Of a stretch of 64,000 nt of DNA, positions 21,283 to 31,045 are shown piece after piece. A program made the translations under genes and the position numbers. This DNA is from Macrostomum hystrix. Taxonomy: Eukaryota > Platyhelminthes > Macrostomidae. The notes beneath the pieces are model-generated. The model worked only from the letters and a program-made list of their open reading frames with translations, searched no databases and was not told where the DNA came from. The DNA lies in NCBI GenBank assembly GCA_950097015.1, contig CATNEN010000001.1:24915001-24979000 (forward strand). Reading direction: 5' to 3'. Position 1 is the first letter of the stretch; each line of letters begins with the position of its first letter.

Positions 21283-21625
21283 TACTCGCCGATTGGCTGC
21301 AGCTCAGTGTTCATTTACTATCACTCGCTGATTGGCTGCAGCTCAGTGTTCATTTACTATCACTCGCTGATTGGCTGCAGCTCAGTGTTTGTTTACTATC
21401 ACTCGCCGATTGGCTGCAGCTCAGTGTTTGTTTACTATCACTCGCCGATTGGCTGCAGCTCAGTGTTTGTTTACTATCACTCGCTGATTGGCTGCAGCTC
21501 AGTGTTCATTTACTATCACTCGCTGATTGGCTGCAGCTCAGTGTTCATTTACTATTACTCGCTGATTGGCTGCAGCTCAGTGTTCATTTACTATCACTCG
21601 CTGATTGGCTGCAGCTCAGTGTTTT
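21283..21625. repeat. 39-bp tandem array with repeated CCAAT (ATTGG) core
   Basis: Nearly nine copies of a 39-bp unit containing CTGATTGGCTGCAGCTCAG followed by TGTTCATTTACTATCACTCG or a TGTTTGTTTACT variant. Because 39 is divisible by three, one frame is open (a 13-aa repeat with IGCSSVF); I regard it as non-coding. Each unit has an inverted CCAAT box and a CTGCAG palindrome. It lies about 0.5 kb upstream of the secreted PAN gene's start. Confidence 0.9.
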
Positions 21626-21689
21626 GTTGTTCCTCTTATCGCCTTTTGTGGGTGGCCACTGCAGCAAGTCAATTCTAAGAAAGTTATAA

Positions 21690-23225
21690 AAACAAAAATT
21701 TTTTTTTAAACAAAAAAACTATAAATAAAGTTACACATTAAATGAACCAATTTTTCAAAAACTGGTGCAATCAGTTCGTGAATAAATCGAAAAATAGCTT
21801 GTCGGATACAAGGTATTTGTATGCGAGCGGCTCATGGCAAACATCACCACAATATACTTGTATGAACCAAGCAAGTCAGCAATGTCCGTCAAGTAAGGGT
21901 AGGCATTGCTCAGTGTTTGGGCGCTAGTCCAGCTACGCAGAGGGCAGTGCTTTGTCAGGCAGTTGAATAAACATTCTAATTATTTGAAACAAAACAGCAC
22001 AACGCGATAATCAATCCTAAGTTTGCCCTGAATTTTCTAGAAAGATTCTAGGAATACATAAAATACAAAGGAATTTTCTAGGGAAAGATAGCAGGTCGCG
22101 TGGTTGGTGGTAAAACAATTTTAGAAGATCGCTACAACAGAATAATACGATTGACTCGAACATTTCCAATTACAACTTGTAAATCTAACCATGCTACTGA
22201 ACAGAGTCCGTATTAGTAGTGTGATGCGCATTTGATTGTAAAATATAATTCAATCTGGGAATGAGCGCTTCAGTCAGTAAATCACAAATTCAGTTTGTCA
22301 GCTTTATCTGACCAATAGCGAATAATAAACTTTCCAGGCAATTTCTATCACAGTGCCTAATATGCTCGAAATTCAAAATATACTAGTATAAAAATATACT
22401 ATTCAATAAGTAGTATCGAATATAAATTAGCACTTTAGCAAAGTTTCGCACTGATTTATGACTCCAGTTAAGATTGATTTATAAAAGATAATCCAAATTG
22501 AAAGCAACTTGAATCGATAAAATTTCTTAATAAATATTTCTAGTATTTCTAAATAATATTAAAAGATCACTAATTTACAACAGACAGTTGCTATGCTCTA
22601 TTGGTTAACTTATGAACAGTGCATCAGTCCTATGCAAGTCTGCAGGATGAACATCAGACGGCTAAGCACACCAAAAGATAAATTAGATTATCCGACAAGA
22701 TCACGTGACCCCAGTCAGTACAGGCCGTCAGCGCTAATGCCATCTGGCGGAGAGTTACCGCCTCCCAGTAGAGCCCAAAGTCTGCTCCCCATTCTCAGCG
22801 ACTTGAACTTTTTGGCTTCTCACTGCAGGGTCCCGAAAGGAAAGACTGCGCCAACAGCTCTGTTGCAGGCACTGCGGGCTGTGCTTATAACTCCAATTTG
22901 CCTGCCAAGCCAATGGCTGTGGGGTCATTGATCTGGCCGCCAATACAGGATTAACGAAGCTGCATATTGAGAGAGGACGGCCCAGTTTGGGACTTCAAGC
23001 TGAAGGGGATCTTGAGAGCTGGAACAAAATCCCACTCGGGTTTGTTTCCCCCATCGGCTAGGCCCAAGAGCCAAAACTAGCTTAGCGAAGAAATTTAGCT
23101 GCTTGCGGATCTGATGTCTTGACTTACACACACCCAACAAAAGCAGAGGGGAACCAAAATGAGGCTGGTTAGCACGGGAGAAAAACTATTTGGAGCTCCC
23201 GACAATTCCCTTGCCAGTCGAAAGC
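21690..23225. other. Intergenic region, no gene seen
   Basis: AT-rich to about 22580, then a more GC-balanced 600 bp up to the IRAK1BP1 homologue. Short frames at 22593-22931 and 22925-23140 have no recognisable domain, no splice support and no bias that convinces me. They may include 3'-UTR of the neighbouring minus-strand gene. Confidence 0.4.
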
Positions 23226-23229
23226 TGAT

Positions 23230-25190
23230 TTACAGTTTCACAGTCGACGAAGCTTTGCAAAATCGTCTTAACTCGAACTGGACTCGAACCCTCGACCGCC
23301 AGGTGACGGTCGCTCGACGTAGCGCCTCCGCCCAGGTGGCCGACGTTCCAGAACCTGCTACAGACGCTGCTGCTGGAGCTGCCGCAGATTCCTCGGAATC
23401 TTCGTCGCAGCCTTCGTCAACAATTCTGAACGGTTTCAGCAGGCTGCAGTTGAAGTAGCGCGCGATGTCACCCGCCTTGGATTTGGCGTTGGCCACGGCC
23501 AGCAGGGAGGCCTCCCGCCTGACAACGGGGGCAACAGCTGCGTTAGTGGGGAACAGAAGGAGAGAAGTAGGGAGAGAAGTATGGAGAGAAGTAGGGAGAG
23601 AAGTAGGGAGAGAAGCAGGCAGAGAGAGAAGTAGGGAGAGAAGCAGGCAGAGAGAGAAGTAGGGAGAGAAGCAGGCAGAGAGAGAAGTAGGTAGAGAGAA
23701 GGGGTGAGTGGCAGATCTTTTAACGCGTTTGCCTCTCGCACCAATGTCCCTGAGCTCGATTCCGCAGCGAGGCCACAGTCGTTAGGGTCGCAGCCGCGGA
23801 GAGAAGGCTGGGGGCTTGTCGTGCAATTTACGCCCTTGAGGGCCAACCTCCAAGGCACAGTGAGAGTGTACACTGCCTGCTCGATGAGAATCTGTGTGCG
23901 TGTGTGCTCAGGAGTCAGCGAAACGGGCAGAATTGCCTCCTCGCTGGCTGCGGGTCTAGTGTCACCAAAGGATGTGCCATTGCGTGCAGCCCTCATTTAA
24001 ATATTACTATTATTATTATTACTTCTACTATTATTATTATTATAGATAAGGAGAGAGAAGTAGGTAAACAGAAAACTTTTTTAACGGAAATCCGTAAAAT
24101 TAGTTAAATATGTGGCTTTCATTCTGGAATAACTACACAGAAAAGTACATGTACGTAGTCGCGCCCCTCTGGTCTGAAATGAAAACAAGTTGGTCTACAT
24201 CTGAATTAGCTGCAAAATTTTGCCAATAATCGATTCCAGGCAGAAAGTATCGACAAAATAACTTTCTCCCATCCCAGCAGTTGGAATCGATGGCTTAGCC
24301 GCAGCAGGCATATGCTCAAGCCTACAGAGTGTGATGGCGCAGATGGTTGAGGCGATGGCAGCAGTGCAGACTCTCCAGAGACCCGCATTAGCTAGGAAAC
24401 TCGCTTATATACTAAGTTTGCAACTGAATCTATTCAGAATACAGGACTCATAAACGCTAAACTGAAATGCTACTTGAGTAGGAAGATAAAAACAGAAAGA
24501 AGCAAATAAGAAATGCTTTTTCATTCGATGGCTTTTGTGCGGAGCGCAGGTTTAACCATAGACATACACCCTGTGTGAGTTTATTGTGCTCAGGTGTTAG
24601 CGGAGTAGGTAAAATTGCCAACTCACTAGCTGCGGGTCGACTAAGGCCAAATTATGCCACAGTGGGTGCCACAGCCCCTGAGAAAATTGTTTTGCAACAC
24701 CAGCTCACCTGACAGCTTCGCGCCGTTGCACGGTGGCAACAAAACTCGGCTGCGAGATGCTGACGGCGGAGTCCAGCTTCTCGGCTACCTGGTTGCAGAC
24801 CTTCTCGAAGACGGCAAAGTCTGAGAACACCACCGACACTGTGATGGCTAGGGTGAGCGACTGTTGACTCTGGCGAGTCACCTCGCGGTTGCTCCTCACG
24901 CAGTTGTCCTGTGGGTGCAGGGCTAATTTCGAGTACTGGACGCCACGGGTAATGAATAAATTGCGAATCAGAGCGGACACCACCCGAGTCCTCACCTTGA
25001 CATGCGAGTTGCCAAGCAGCTGAAGCAGATAATTGAACCGCTTCATGGCGCTGGCGTTGGCTTCCTCGACTGTCTCCTTGCTGGAGCGGATGACGAAGGA
25101 CACGGAGCACTGGTCTGGCACAAGGGGCACCTCGCCAACGCCCAGCACTTCCACCGTCTTTCGCCTCTGCTGCTGCTGATTGTCTTCCAT
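23230..25190 (-). CDS. IRAK1BP1: IRAK1BP1/SIMPL-domain protein, two exons
   Basis: Exons on the minus strand are 25190-24709 and 23518-23230. The join GAAGCTGTCAG|GCGGGAGGCC is phase 2, flanked by GTGAGC and GTTGTCAG, and gives 256 aa (human IRAK1BP1 is 260). Residues 13-160 form a SIMPL (DUF541) domain: VEVLGVGEVPLVPDQCSVSF at the start, then SVSFVIRSS and LALHPQDN. Exon 2 continues with VRREASLLAVANAKSKAGDI and CSLLKPFRIVDEG, matching the conserved C-terminal block in which Ala residues of a helix are followed by L.LG/LLKP..I. In mammals the protein binds IRAK1 and modulates NF-kB signalling; here the role is inferred. The last ~40 codons overlap a tRNA-like sequence (23278-23345), so the C-terminus is lineage-specific. 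The intron holds a purine array and SINEs. Confidence 0.85.
23278..23345 (-). repeat. tRNA-like sequence inside the IRAK1BP1 terminal exon
   Basis: The minus strand reads GACCGTCACCTGGCGGTC (an anticodon-arm-like inverted repeat), then GAGGGTTCGAGTCC, a perfect Pol III B box (GGTTCGANTCC) at 23290-23280. The acceptor stem is not convincing, so this is a tRNA relic or SINE head, in the same orientation as the gene and inside its reading frame. Confidence 0.55.
23563..23702. repeat. Purine-rich AGGGAGAGAAG array in IRAK1BP1 intron
   Basis: Short tandem repeats of AAGTAGGGAGAG and AAGCAGGCAGAGAG. It directly abuts the 5' end of the family-1 SINE. On the minus (transcribed) strand it forms a long pyrimidine tract next to the exon 2 acceptor (23519-23520). 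Confidence 0.85.
23703..24047 (+). mobile_element. tRNA-derived SINE (family 1), full length
   Basis: Head GTGAGTGGCAGATCTTTTAACGCG, long variable-arm-like GCCTCTCGCACCAATGTCCC, B-box-like GAGCTCGATTCCG. Body includes GCTTGTCGTGCAATTTACGC, GTGAGAGTGTACACTGCC, GTGTGCTCAGGAGTCAGCG and GTGTCACCAAAGGATGTGCC. Tail is (ATT)n to 24047. The head resembles a class II tRNA (Ser or Leu type). Antisense insertion in the IRAK1BP1 intron. Confidence 0.9.
24560..24680 (+). mobile_element. SINE family 1, 5'-truncated and diverged
   Basis: Retains ACACCCTGTGTGAG, TGTGCTCAGGTGTTAGCGG, AATTGCCAACTCACTAGCTG and the degraded terminal GCCACAG. Lies in the IRAK1BP1 intron near the exon 1 donor. Confidence 0.65.
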
Positions 25191-25268
25191 TAGTGGAAGA
25201 GTGCAACTCAGTCCACAGAAGCTGATTGCCAGCTGGCGGACTCAGAGGTTTGTGCCAGGAAGCATGAC

Positions 25269-25270
25269 CT
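25269..25270 (-). promoter_or_regulatory. Splice acceptor upstream of IRAK1BP1 start
   Basis: The minus strand reads TTCATTCTTTCTAG, then exon sequence GTCATGCTTCC from 25268; the main ATG is 78 nt further. An 8-codon frame starting in this leader ends before the main start. Candidate 5'-UTR or spliced-leader acceptor. Confidence 0.45.
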
Positions 25271-25289
25271 AGAAAGAATGAATTTTTTT

Positions 25290-27950
25290 ATTATCTAAAG
25301 TATAGAGGGGTCTAAAATACTTTTAACATTAATTCACTGACTCTTGAATATACTTTTATAGTACTATTTGAATGTAGAAGTAAATATATACTAATATAAT
25401 ATACAAATATAAATATAACTAAATATGGAGGAACTAATAATATAATAAATATATGTGATGGCTTAATATATTAGATTTATTCCATACCTATCTCTACAAA
25501 TTCATAAATATACTAGATAGTTAATGAATCAGAACCCATGCTGAACAAAATGATGTATAAAAAATAATCATGTACAAATTGAAATAATAAGTTGCCAGGT
25601 TATCAAACATTTAGACAAAAAATGTAAATTAAATCATATATCATGTTTTTTAAACTAATTCAGTACTAGAATTCAGTTCAAACGATTTCTAGACTTTACT
25701 TATCATAAATATAAACATTATTTACAACATAAAGCTTCTTGAATTTCAGAAAAAAGCTGTTGCTAAATTGATTATTTAGAAACTTGAAGAATCACTTTTG
25801 CGATTTCCTTTTCTATATCAGGCAATAATTCATCGTAACAAAAGTTCTCTGCTCTCCTAAATTAAACTAGACAACAGAATATTTCAAAACTTAATAAGCT
25901 AATAATCAGATTAATTAATTAATAATGAAAAGAGCCAAACAAACATGGTCATGATTTCGAAAAAACTATATATAACTATTTGATGCAGTTATATATAAAA
26001 TATTAAAAAGAAAAACATCTATAAATAAATTAATAGTTTAAACTTAATTCATGGCAAAAAAATCTCTGCTTCCAAATGGATACTTGCTTCGATTTTTTTC
26101 ACCAAAAGAAATTAAATGTAAATGCTTGCATTCAACTCAGTGATTCAATTGAATCAATTTAAACATGCATAATATATTTTTATTGACTCTCTGGTTAAGT
26201 ATAGAAAATTGAAATAGAAAAAATAGTCTTTGATTATACTTGTAACGATTTTAACCCACTGATATGATTCTTGTTAAATTACGTCCGAACAAATACATGA
26301 TAATACAAAGCAGGAATTTTGCCTTACAATAATAGTTAACGATTAAAAACAGAAACTTAAACTATTATGATAACTCATTAATCCTTGCTCTTTAGTTTAA
26401 ATCACTTTAGGAGTAATCCAGGTTGAAAAATACTTAAAAAACTAAATTTTGCTTTTGAAAGCATCCTTTAATAATAGTGCATCTTGCACTTTTCAGGCAA
26501 CTTGTTTTAACTCTTGAACCGGATTGTTTTACGTATTTTCAGCGAAGCTGGTTTCCGCGATGTTCCGCGAGAAATTCGGATTCGTTGTTCTTTTTCGAGA
26601 TAAACTTTCTGTCGTCTTTTATTATCTTTCGAGATTTCCTAAATGTTAGATTTATATCTTAATATCCTTAGGGACCCGCGCGGATAGAAGAGTCAGATTG
26701 TTAAACGTTGAGACTTATTTGTTTTTTTTCAACAGATGTACGAGTAAATATATTTATTGCACTAATACAGATAAACCAGATTTACAAAAAGTGCCAGCCG
26801 CAGCTATTGTGTCGCTCTTCAATTTGCCTGCGTCTGCTGCAGTGGACTGGGAGTCTCGAAGTTTGGGCTCAAAAAATTCGAACGTTTTGACCCTTTTCAG
26901 ATCGATTTCCACGACGCTTTAACCCTTACTAAGCTCCCCCTTTCTTACAGACGCAATAGATTATATACTAATACAATAGCTTTAGTATAATTCTGAAACT
27001 ATGAATATTTTGTTTTCAGTGAACAGTTTCCTAAGCAATCACTGAATGAATCATATGAACCAAATGACGGAAACAGATTTTGCAACACTTAGCTATATTT
27101 TCTTAGGAACCTGGCATGGGCATAGTCACAGCTGAGAACGCTGTGTGAGCTTACCGACTAAGGGAAATTGCAGAAATAGCCATGCGTATCAAATGTCAAA
27201 TGCAATGTCAAATGCAATCTTGAATTCACAATCACGCTACAGCATGCACCTATAATATGGCTGCAAGTGCAGTGATTGCTGCAGTGCAGGAAACCGTCGC
27301 TACAAGGCATTCTCAAATGCTTATTCAACAAACTCACAGCAGAGACAGGCATGCAGCTGCTAACCATTTCATGTGCTGCTTTTTTATTTCGTTTAGTGAA
27401 AAAATCTGAGAGCAGCATTATTTAAAAAAAATGCCATCGCATACAATTTCCTCTGCCCCATGTGAAATTTAGATAAATTTTTAACAGCCCGCATGGCTGG
27501 CAAAAAGGTTTAAAGTGCACGTGTTCTCTAAAATCAGTCCATTTTCACAATGAATACTGCTATTCAGCATTTGATCAGCTATCATTTTTGCAAATTTCTT
27601 CCGTGCATGCACGGCTAATTCCATCATGGCGAGAATTCCGATTGTCACGAAAAATAAAGTGCAAAGTCTTACTTAAAATAAGCAGAAAATCTTTTAACCT
27701 GCCTGTTTTAGCTATTGGGCTGTTACTAACAGTAGAAAGACGACCTATTTTCCCCGGTATTTCAAACCGGGGAAATAAATATTTATAGGGATAAATATTT
27801 TCTGTCCTTTACGTTACGACGAAACAAAATTTCAAAGTCGTCCAACGTCAGCACCGTCGAGATATTCAGGGATTCCTGACGAAGACCATTGTGACAAGGA
27901 CGACCTGCAGCTCTTTAGCGAGTCCATATTGGTTCGGTCGTATAGTGACA
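25290..27950. other. Long AT-rich intergenic region
   Basis: About 2.7 kb, very AT-rich between 25290 and 26450. No domain-bearing frame, tRNA or clear TE terminus is visible. Short frames at 26477-26922 and 27158-27418 have no splice or family support. Confidence 0.5.
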
Positions 27951-28037
27951 TTTTATGAGCAGAAAAATAGGCCTATATCGGTGGATTTTGCCACGAGACA
28001 CCACGACGATAACCGTTGAATTCCAATGTTTCTGTCT

Positions 28038-28171
<134 letters not shown>

Positions 28172-28199
28172 CTTCACCTGAAATTCAGATATTTTTTAG

Positions 28200-29060
28200 C
28201 TTTCTAATGAAACAAAGACTTTTAAAATCGGATACACGAAACAGAAGTTAATAGTGATTTTCTTCAAGCAGTGTGGGATATGTATCTCCGGTATCTATAA
28301 GCATCTCGCTCAACTCTACAATGCTTAGCTCAGTCAGAGAATATTCGTGTTCAATTATAATAATTCAGCAACCGTCATTCGCATTGCCAAAATAACAAGA
28401 TAAAACAAACTCGAGCTGATATGAAAAGGATTGGGAGCACTTGACATAAAGAAGCACAAGCGGGTTTCTCATTTCGCGGAAATATCGAATGCACCGAAGT
28501 GAGCCACGCGGCTGGACGATCCCCAGCAAAAATATCCCTTAGCGTGAGGAGCCAGGTCGCGAACCAATTCCATTTTTCTCGAATAGAAAAAAAATGAAAA
28601 AATTCTGTTCAGAATTCCAACCTGTCTCGCGGGAGTCGAGACAAGGCGGCCGAATTATTTTCCGAGTTCCCCAGGAAGAGGAAGTCTGCTTGGAGACTAT
28701 CCTTCGCATTGATCCCCAGCAATTGAGGATTTCAATTCAATTCTTTTTTGCCGAGTGCAGAAGCTGCCCTCAGCGAATCAGAAAGCTAGGCTGGGGCTGG
28801 ATCATGAGAACTGTCCAATCAGCTTTCACTTGCCTGATAAATGCTCACAGACTGTCAGGGATTCACACTTGACAGTCTGAATTAAAAAGCATTTTTATGA
28901 AAGTGAATTGCAAATCAATACAGCCGTTTTAATTCCCATTTCGCATTCTCACATTTCAGAGAAAACAAAAGCAACGACTTCAGCAAATTGCCGAAAAATA
29001 TGTGAGTTTCAGACAATAGTCTGCTGTGATTCATTCTAAATTTTAGAATGTATTGATAAT
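28200..29060. other. Intergenic region, no gene seen
   Basis: Mixed sequence. The frame at 28594-28872 has no recognisable domain. AGTCGAGACAAGGCGGCCG and neighbouring words are not repeated in the window. Confidence 0.4.
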
Positions 29061-29067
29061 CTGTTTG

Positions 29068-29465
29068 GGAACAGGCGAGACAGGACTGTAATTGTAGCTC
29101 GTATTAGAACAGGTGAGACAGGACTGTGAATGTAGCTCGTATTAGAACAGGTGAGACAGGACTGTGTCTGTATTAGAACAGGTGAGACAGGACTGTGTCT
29201 GCATTAGAACAGGTGAGACAGGACTGTGTCTGTATTAGAACAGGTGAGACAGGACTGTGTCTGCATTAGAACAGGTGAGACAGGACTGTGTCTGTATTAG
29301 AACAGGTGAGACAGGACTGTGTCTGCATTAGAACAGGTGAGACAGGACTGTGTCTGCATTAGAACAGGTGAGACAGGACTGTGTCTGCATTAGAAAAGGT
29401 GAGGCAGGACAGTCTCCCATAGAACAGGTGAGACAGGACAGTCTCCCATAGAACAAATGAGACAG
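29068..29465. repeat. 31-bp minisatellite carrying a splice-donor-like word
   Basis: About 12 units of 31 bp with core AACAGGTGAGACAGGACTGT and a variable TCTGCATTAG/TCTGTATTAG end. Each unit contains CAGGTGAGA, a near-perfect vertebrate-type 5' splice site. The last units mutate to GTGAGGCAGG and then decay. A short CACTATTTCAGCT repeat (29510-29562) follows. Confidence 0.93.
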
Positions 29466-29950
29466 AAGTCTTGATCAAAGGACAAACAAAATTCTTCAAA
29501 GACTCGAGTCACTATTTCAGCTCACTATTTCAGCTCACTATTTCAGCTCACTATTTCAGCTTGATCAGTGAGCAGTCCATTGTGAATTGCGAGTCAAGTT
29601 CAATTTGCATTCTATCAAAACTCCAATATTCTCTGATCCATTGTTCGGAGACAAAAGCAAAACGACTGCCGTTATAAAATTAAGTGATTCTTTCAGAAAA
29701 AAATTGGAGCGTGATTATCACAATGCAAGAGAAATTTATTTTCCTCTTCCTCTTTTCATGATTCTGAGTGTTCATTGTGACGAATTCTTTGAATGGGCTG
29801 TGAATTTTGAGGCAGTTTTGCATTGAGGATTATTCAAAGCATTGCGAGCCACAATATTTACCATGACAACTATGACAAGCAGCACTTTAGCTGCTTCAGT
29901 TCACCCAGCTGAAAAATGGGTACCAGCATCAGCTGCGGTAATTAAGGGTG

Positions 29951-30047
29951 GTCCTACACCCAGTCCATGGACTGAACAGCCGTACGCAGCCTTCAGATGC
30001 GCAGCGCAGTACATTAGCTGCGGCTGTGCTGTCGGCTGCACATCTGA
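29951..30047 (+). mobile_element. tRNA-derived SINE (family 2), 3' fragment
   Basis: Shares CAGTCCATGGACTGAACAG, CCGTACGCAG and GTGCTGTCGGCTGCACATC with the minus-strand element at 5008-5222. The tRNA head is missing, as expected for a 5'-truncated retrotransposed copy. Confidence 0.8.
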
Positions 30048-30081
30048 CCCAATTAAGGCAGGTGATTAAAATATATCCCCA

Positions 30082-30420
30082 AATCGCTCCCATCTCTAAC
30101 CCTGTACTCTCCCATCTCTAACCCTGTACTCTCCCATCTCTAACCCTGTACTCTCCCATCTCTAACCCTGTACTCTCCCATCTCTAACCCTGTACTCTCC
30201 CATCTCTAACCCTGTACTCTCCCATCTCTAACCCTGTACTCTCCCATCTCTAACCCTGTACTCTCCCATCTCTAACCCTGTACTCTCCCATCTCTAACCC
30301 TGTACTCTCCCATCTCTAACCCTGTACTCTCCCATCTCTAACCCTGTACTCTCCCATCTCTAACCCTGTACTCTCCCATCTCTAACCCTGTACTCTCCCA
30401 TCTCTAACCCTGTACTCTTT
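30082..30420. repeat. 22-bp minisatellite with telomere-like CTAACCCT word
   Basis: Fifteen almost identical units with core TCTCCCATCTCTAACCCTGT plus AC. Each contains CTAACCCT, matching 1.3 units of the animal telomere repeat. The 22-bp phase is constant, so this is an interstitial minisatellite and not a telomere. Confidence 0.95.
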
Positions 30421-30424
30421 CCAA

Positions 30425-31040
30425 TTTCCACTCACTACAGGCCAGACTCACCTGTCTGTAAGACACAGCTAAGACAATTGCAGCGGCTACCCATGTCTAC
30501 AAGGCCAATCTCACCTGATTTTGAAGTCCACCTGAATTTTACCAGCTTCAAATAGATTTACCGCCCCAAACACTAGGACTGAAAACTGCTTACTGTAGCT
30601 TCCCAAACACACTGCTGTTGCTGCTGCTACTGCTGCTGCTGAGCAGTGTACTCAAAACTCAAACACAAACTGCAACGGGGCGTTTTGGCAGAAAAAAATT
30701 CAAAATCCCTCACCTACATTACAAGAGATGCTTGAGTGAGATGCATGTACAATTGTGAGTTGAGCAGGGACAGGAGAACGGTTAGAAGGCTGAGTAGCTT
30801 CAAACAACAGAAGGCATGCAGGGGCAGCCGAGAGAGAGAAAGGCAGACAGGGCTAGCCAGACGCAGCTTCCGCAGAGCCGTGATGCTCTTTTGTCTTGGC
30901 CAACGCTTTTCAATTGTCATCCATCGCCGTTTGACAGGGAGAAATCATTTGATGAGTCCCTCAAGCAGACATTTCCACATTTCAGAAGTCGCACCTCGAC
31001 CAGATTGCTTGGGACACAGAAAATTGATTAACTTCGTCAG
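30425..31040. other. Upstream region of the calmodulin-like gene
   Basis: Unique sequence with a short CTG/GCTGCTGCT run at 30608-30645. It is presumably promoter and 5'-UTR territory for the gene starting at 31046. No TATA box I would defend. Confidence 0.4.
31039..31040 (+). promoter_or_regulatory. Acceptor-like AG 5 nt before the calmodulin-like start
   Basis: TTGATTAACTTCGTCAG is followed by GAAGC and the ATG at 31046. Such a short leader suggests either a 5'-UTR intron or spliced-leader addition. Confidence 0.45.
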
Positions 31041-31045
31041 GAAGC

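Noticed and set aside
22593-23140. Possible gene upstream of the IRAK1BP1 3' end
   Set aside because: Two frames on opposite strands, neither with a domain or splice signals; likely spacer or 3' UTR.
30082-30420. True telomere tract
   Set aside because: Only one CTAACCCT per 22 bp, surrounded by ordinary sequence on both sides.
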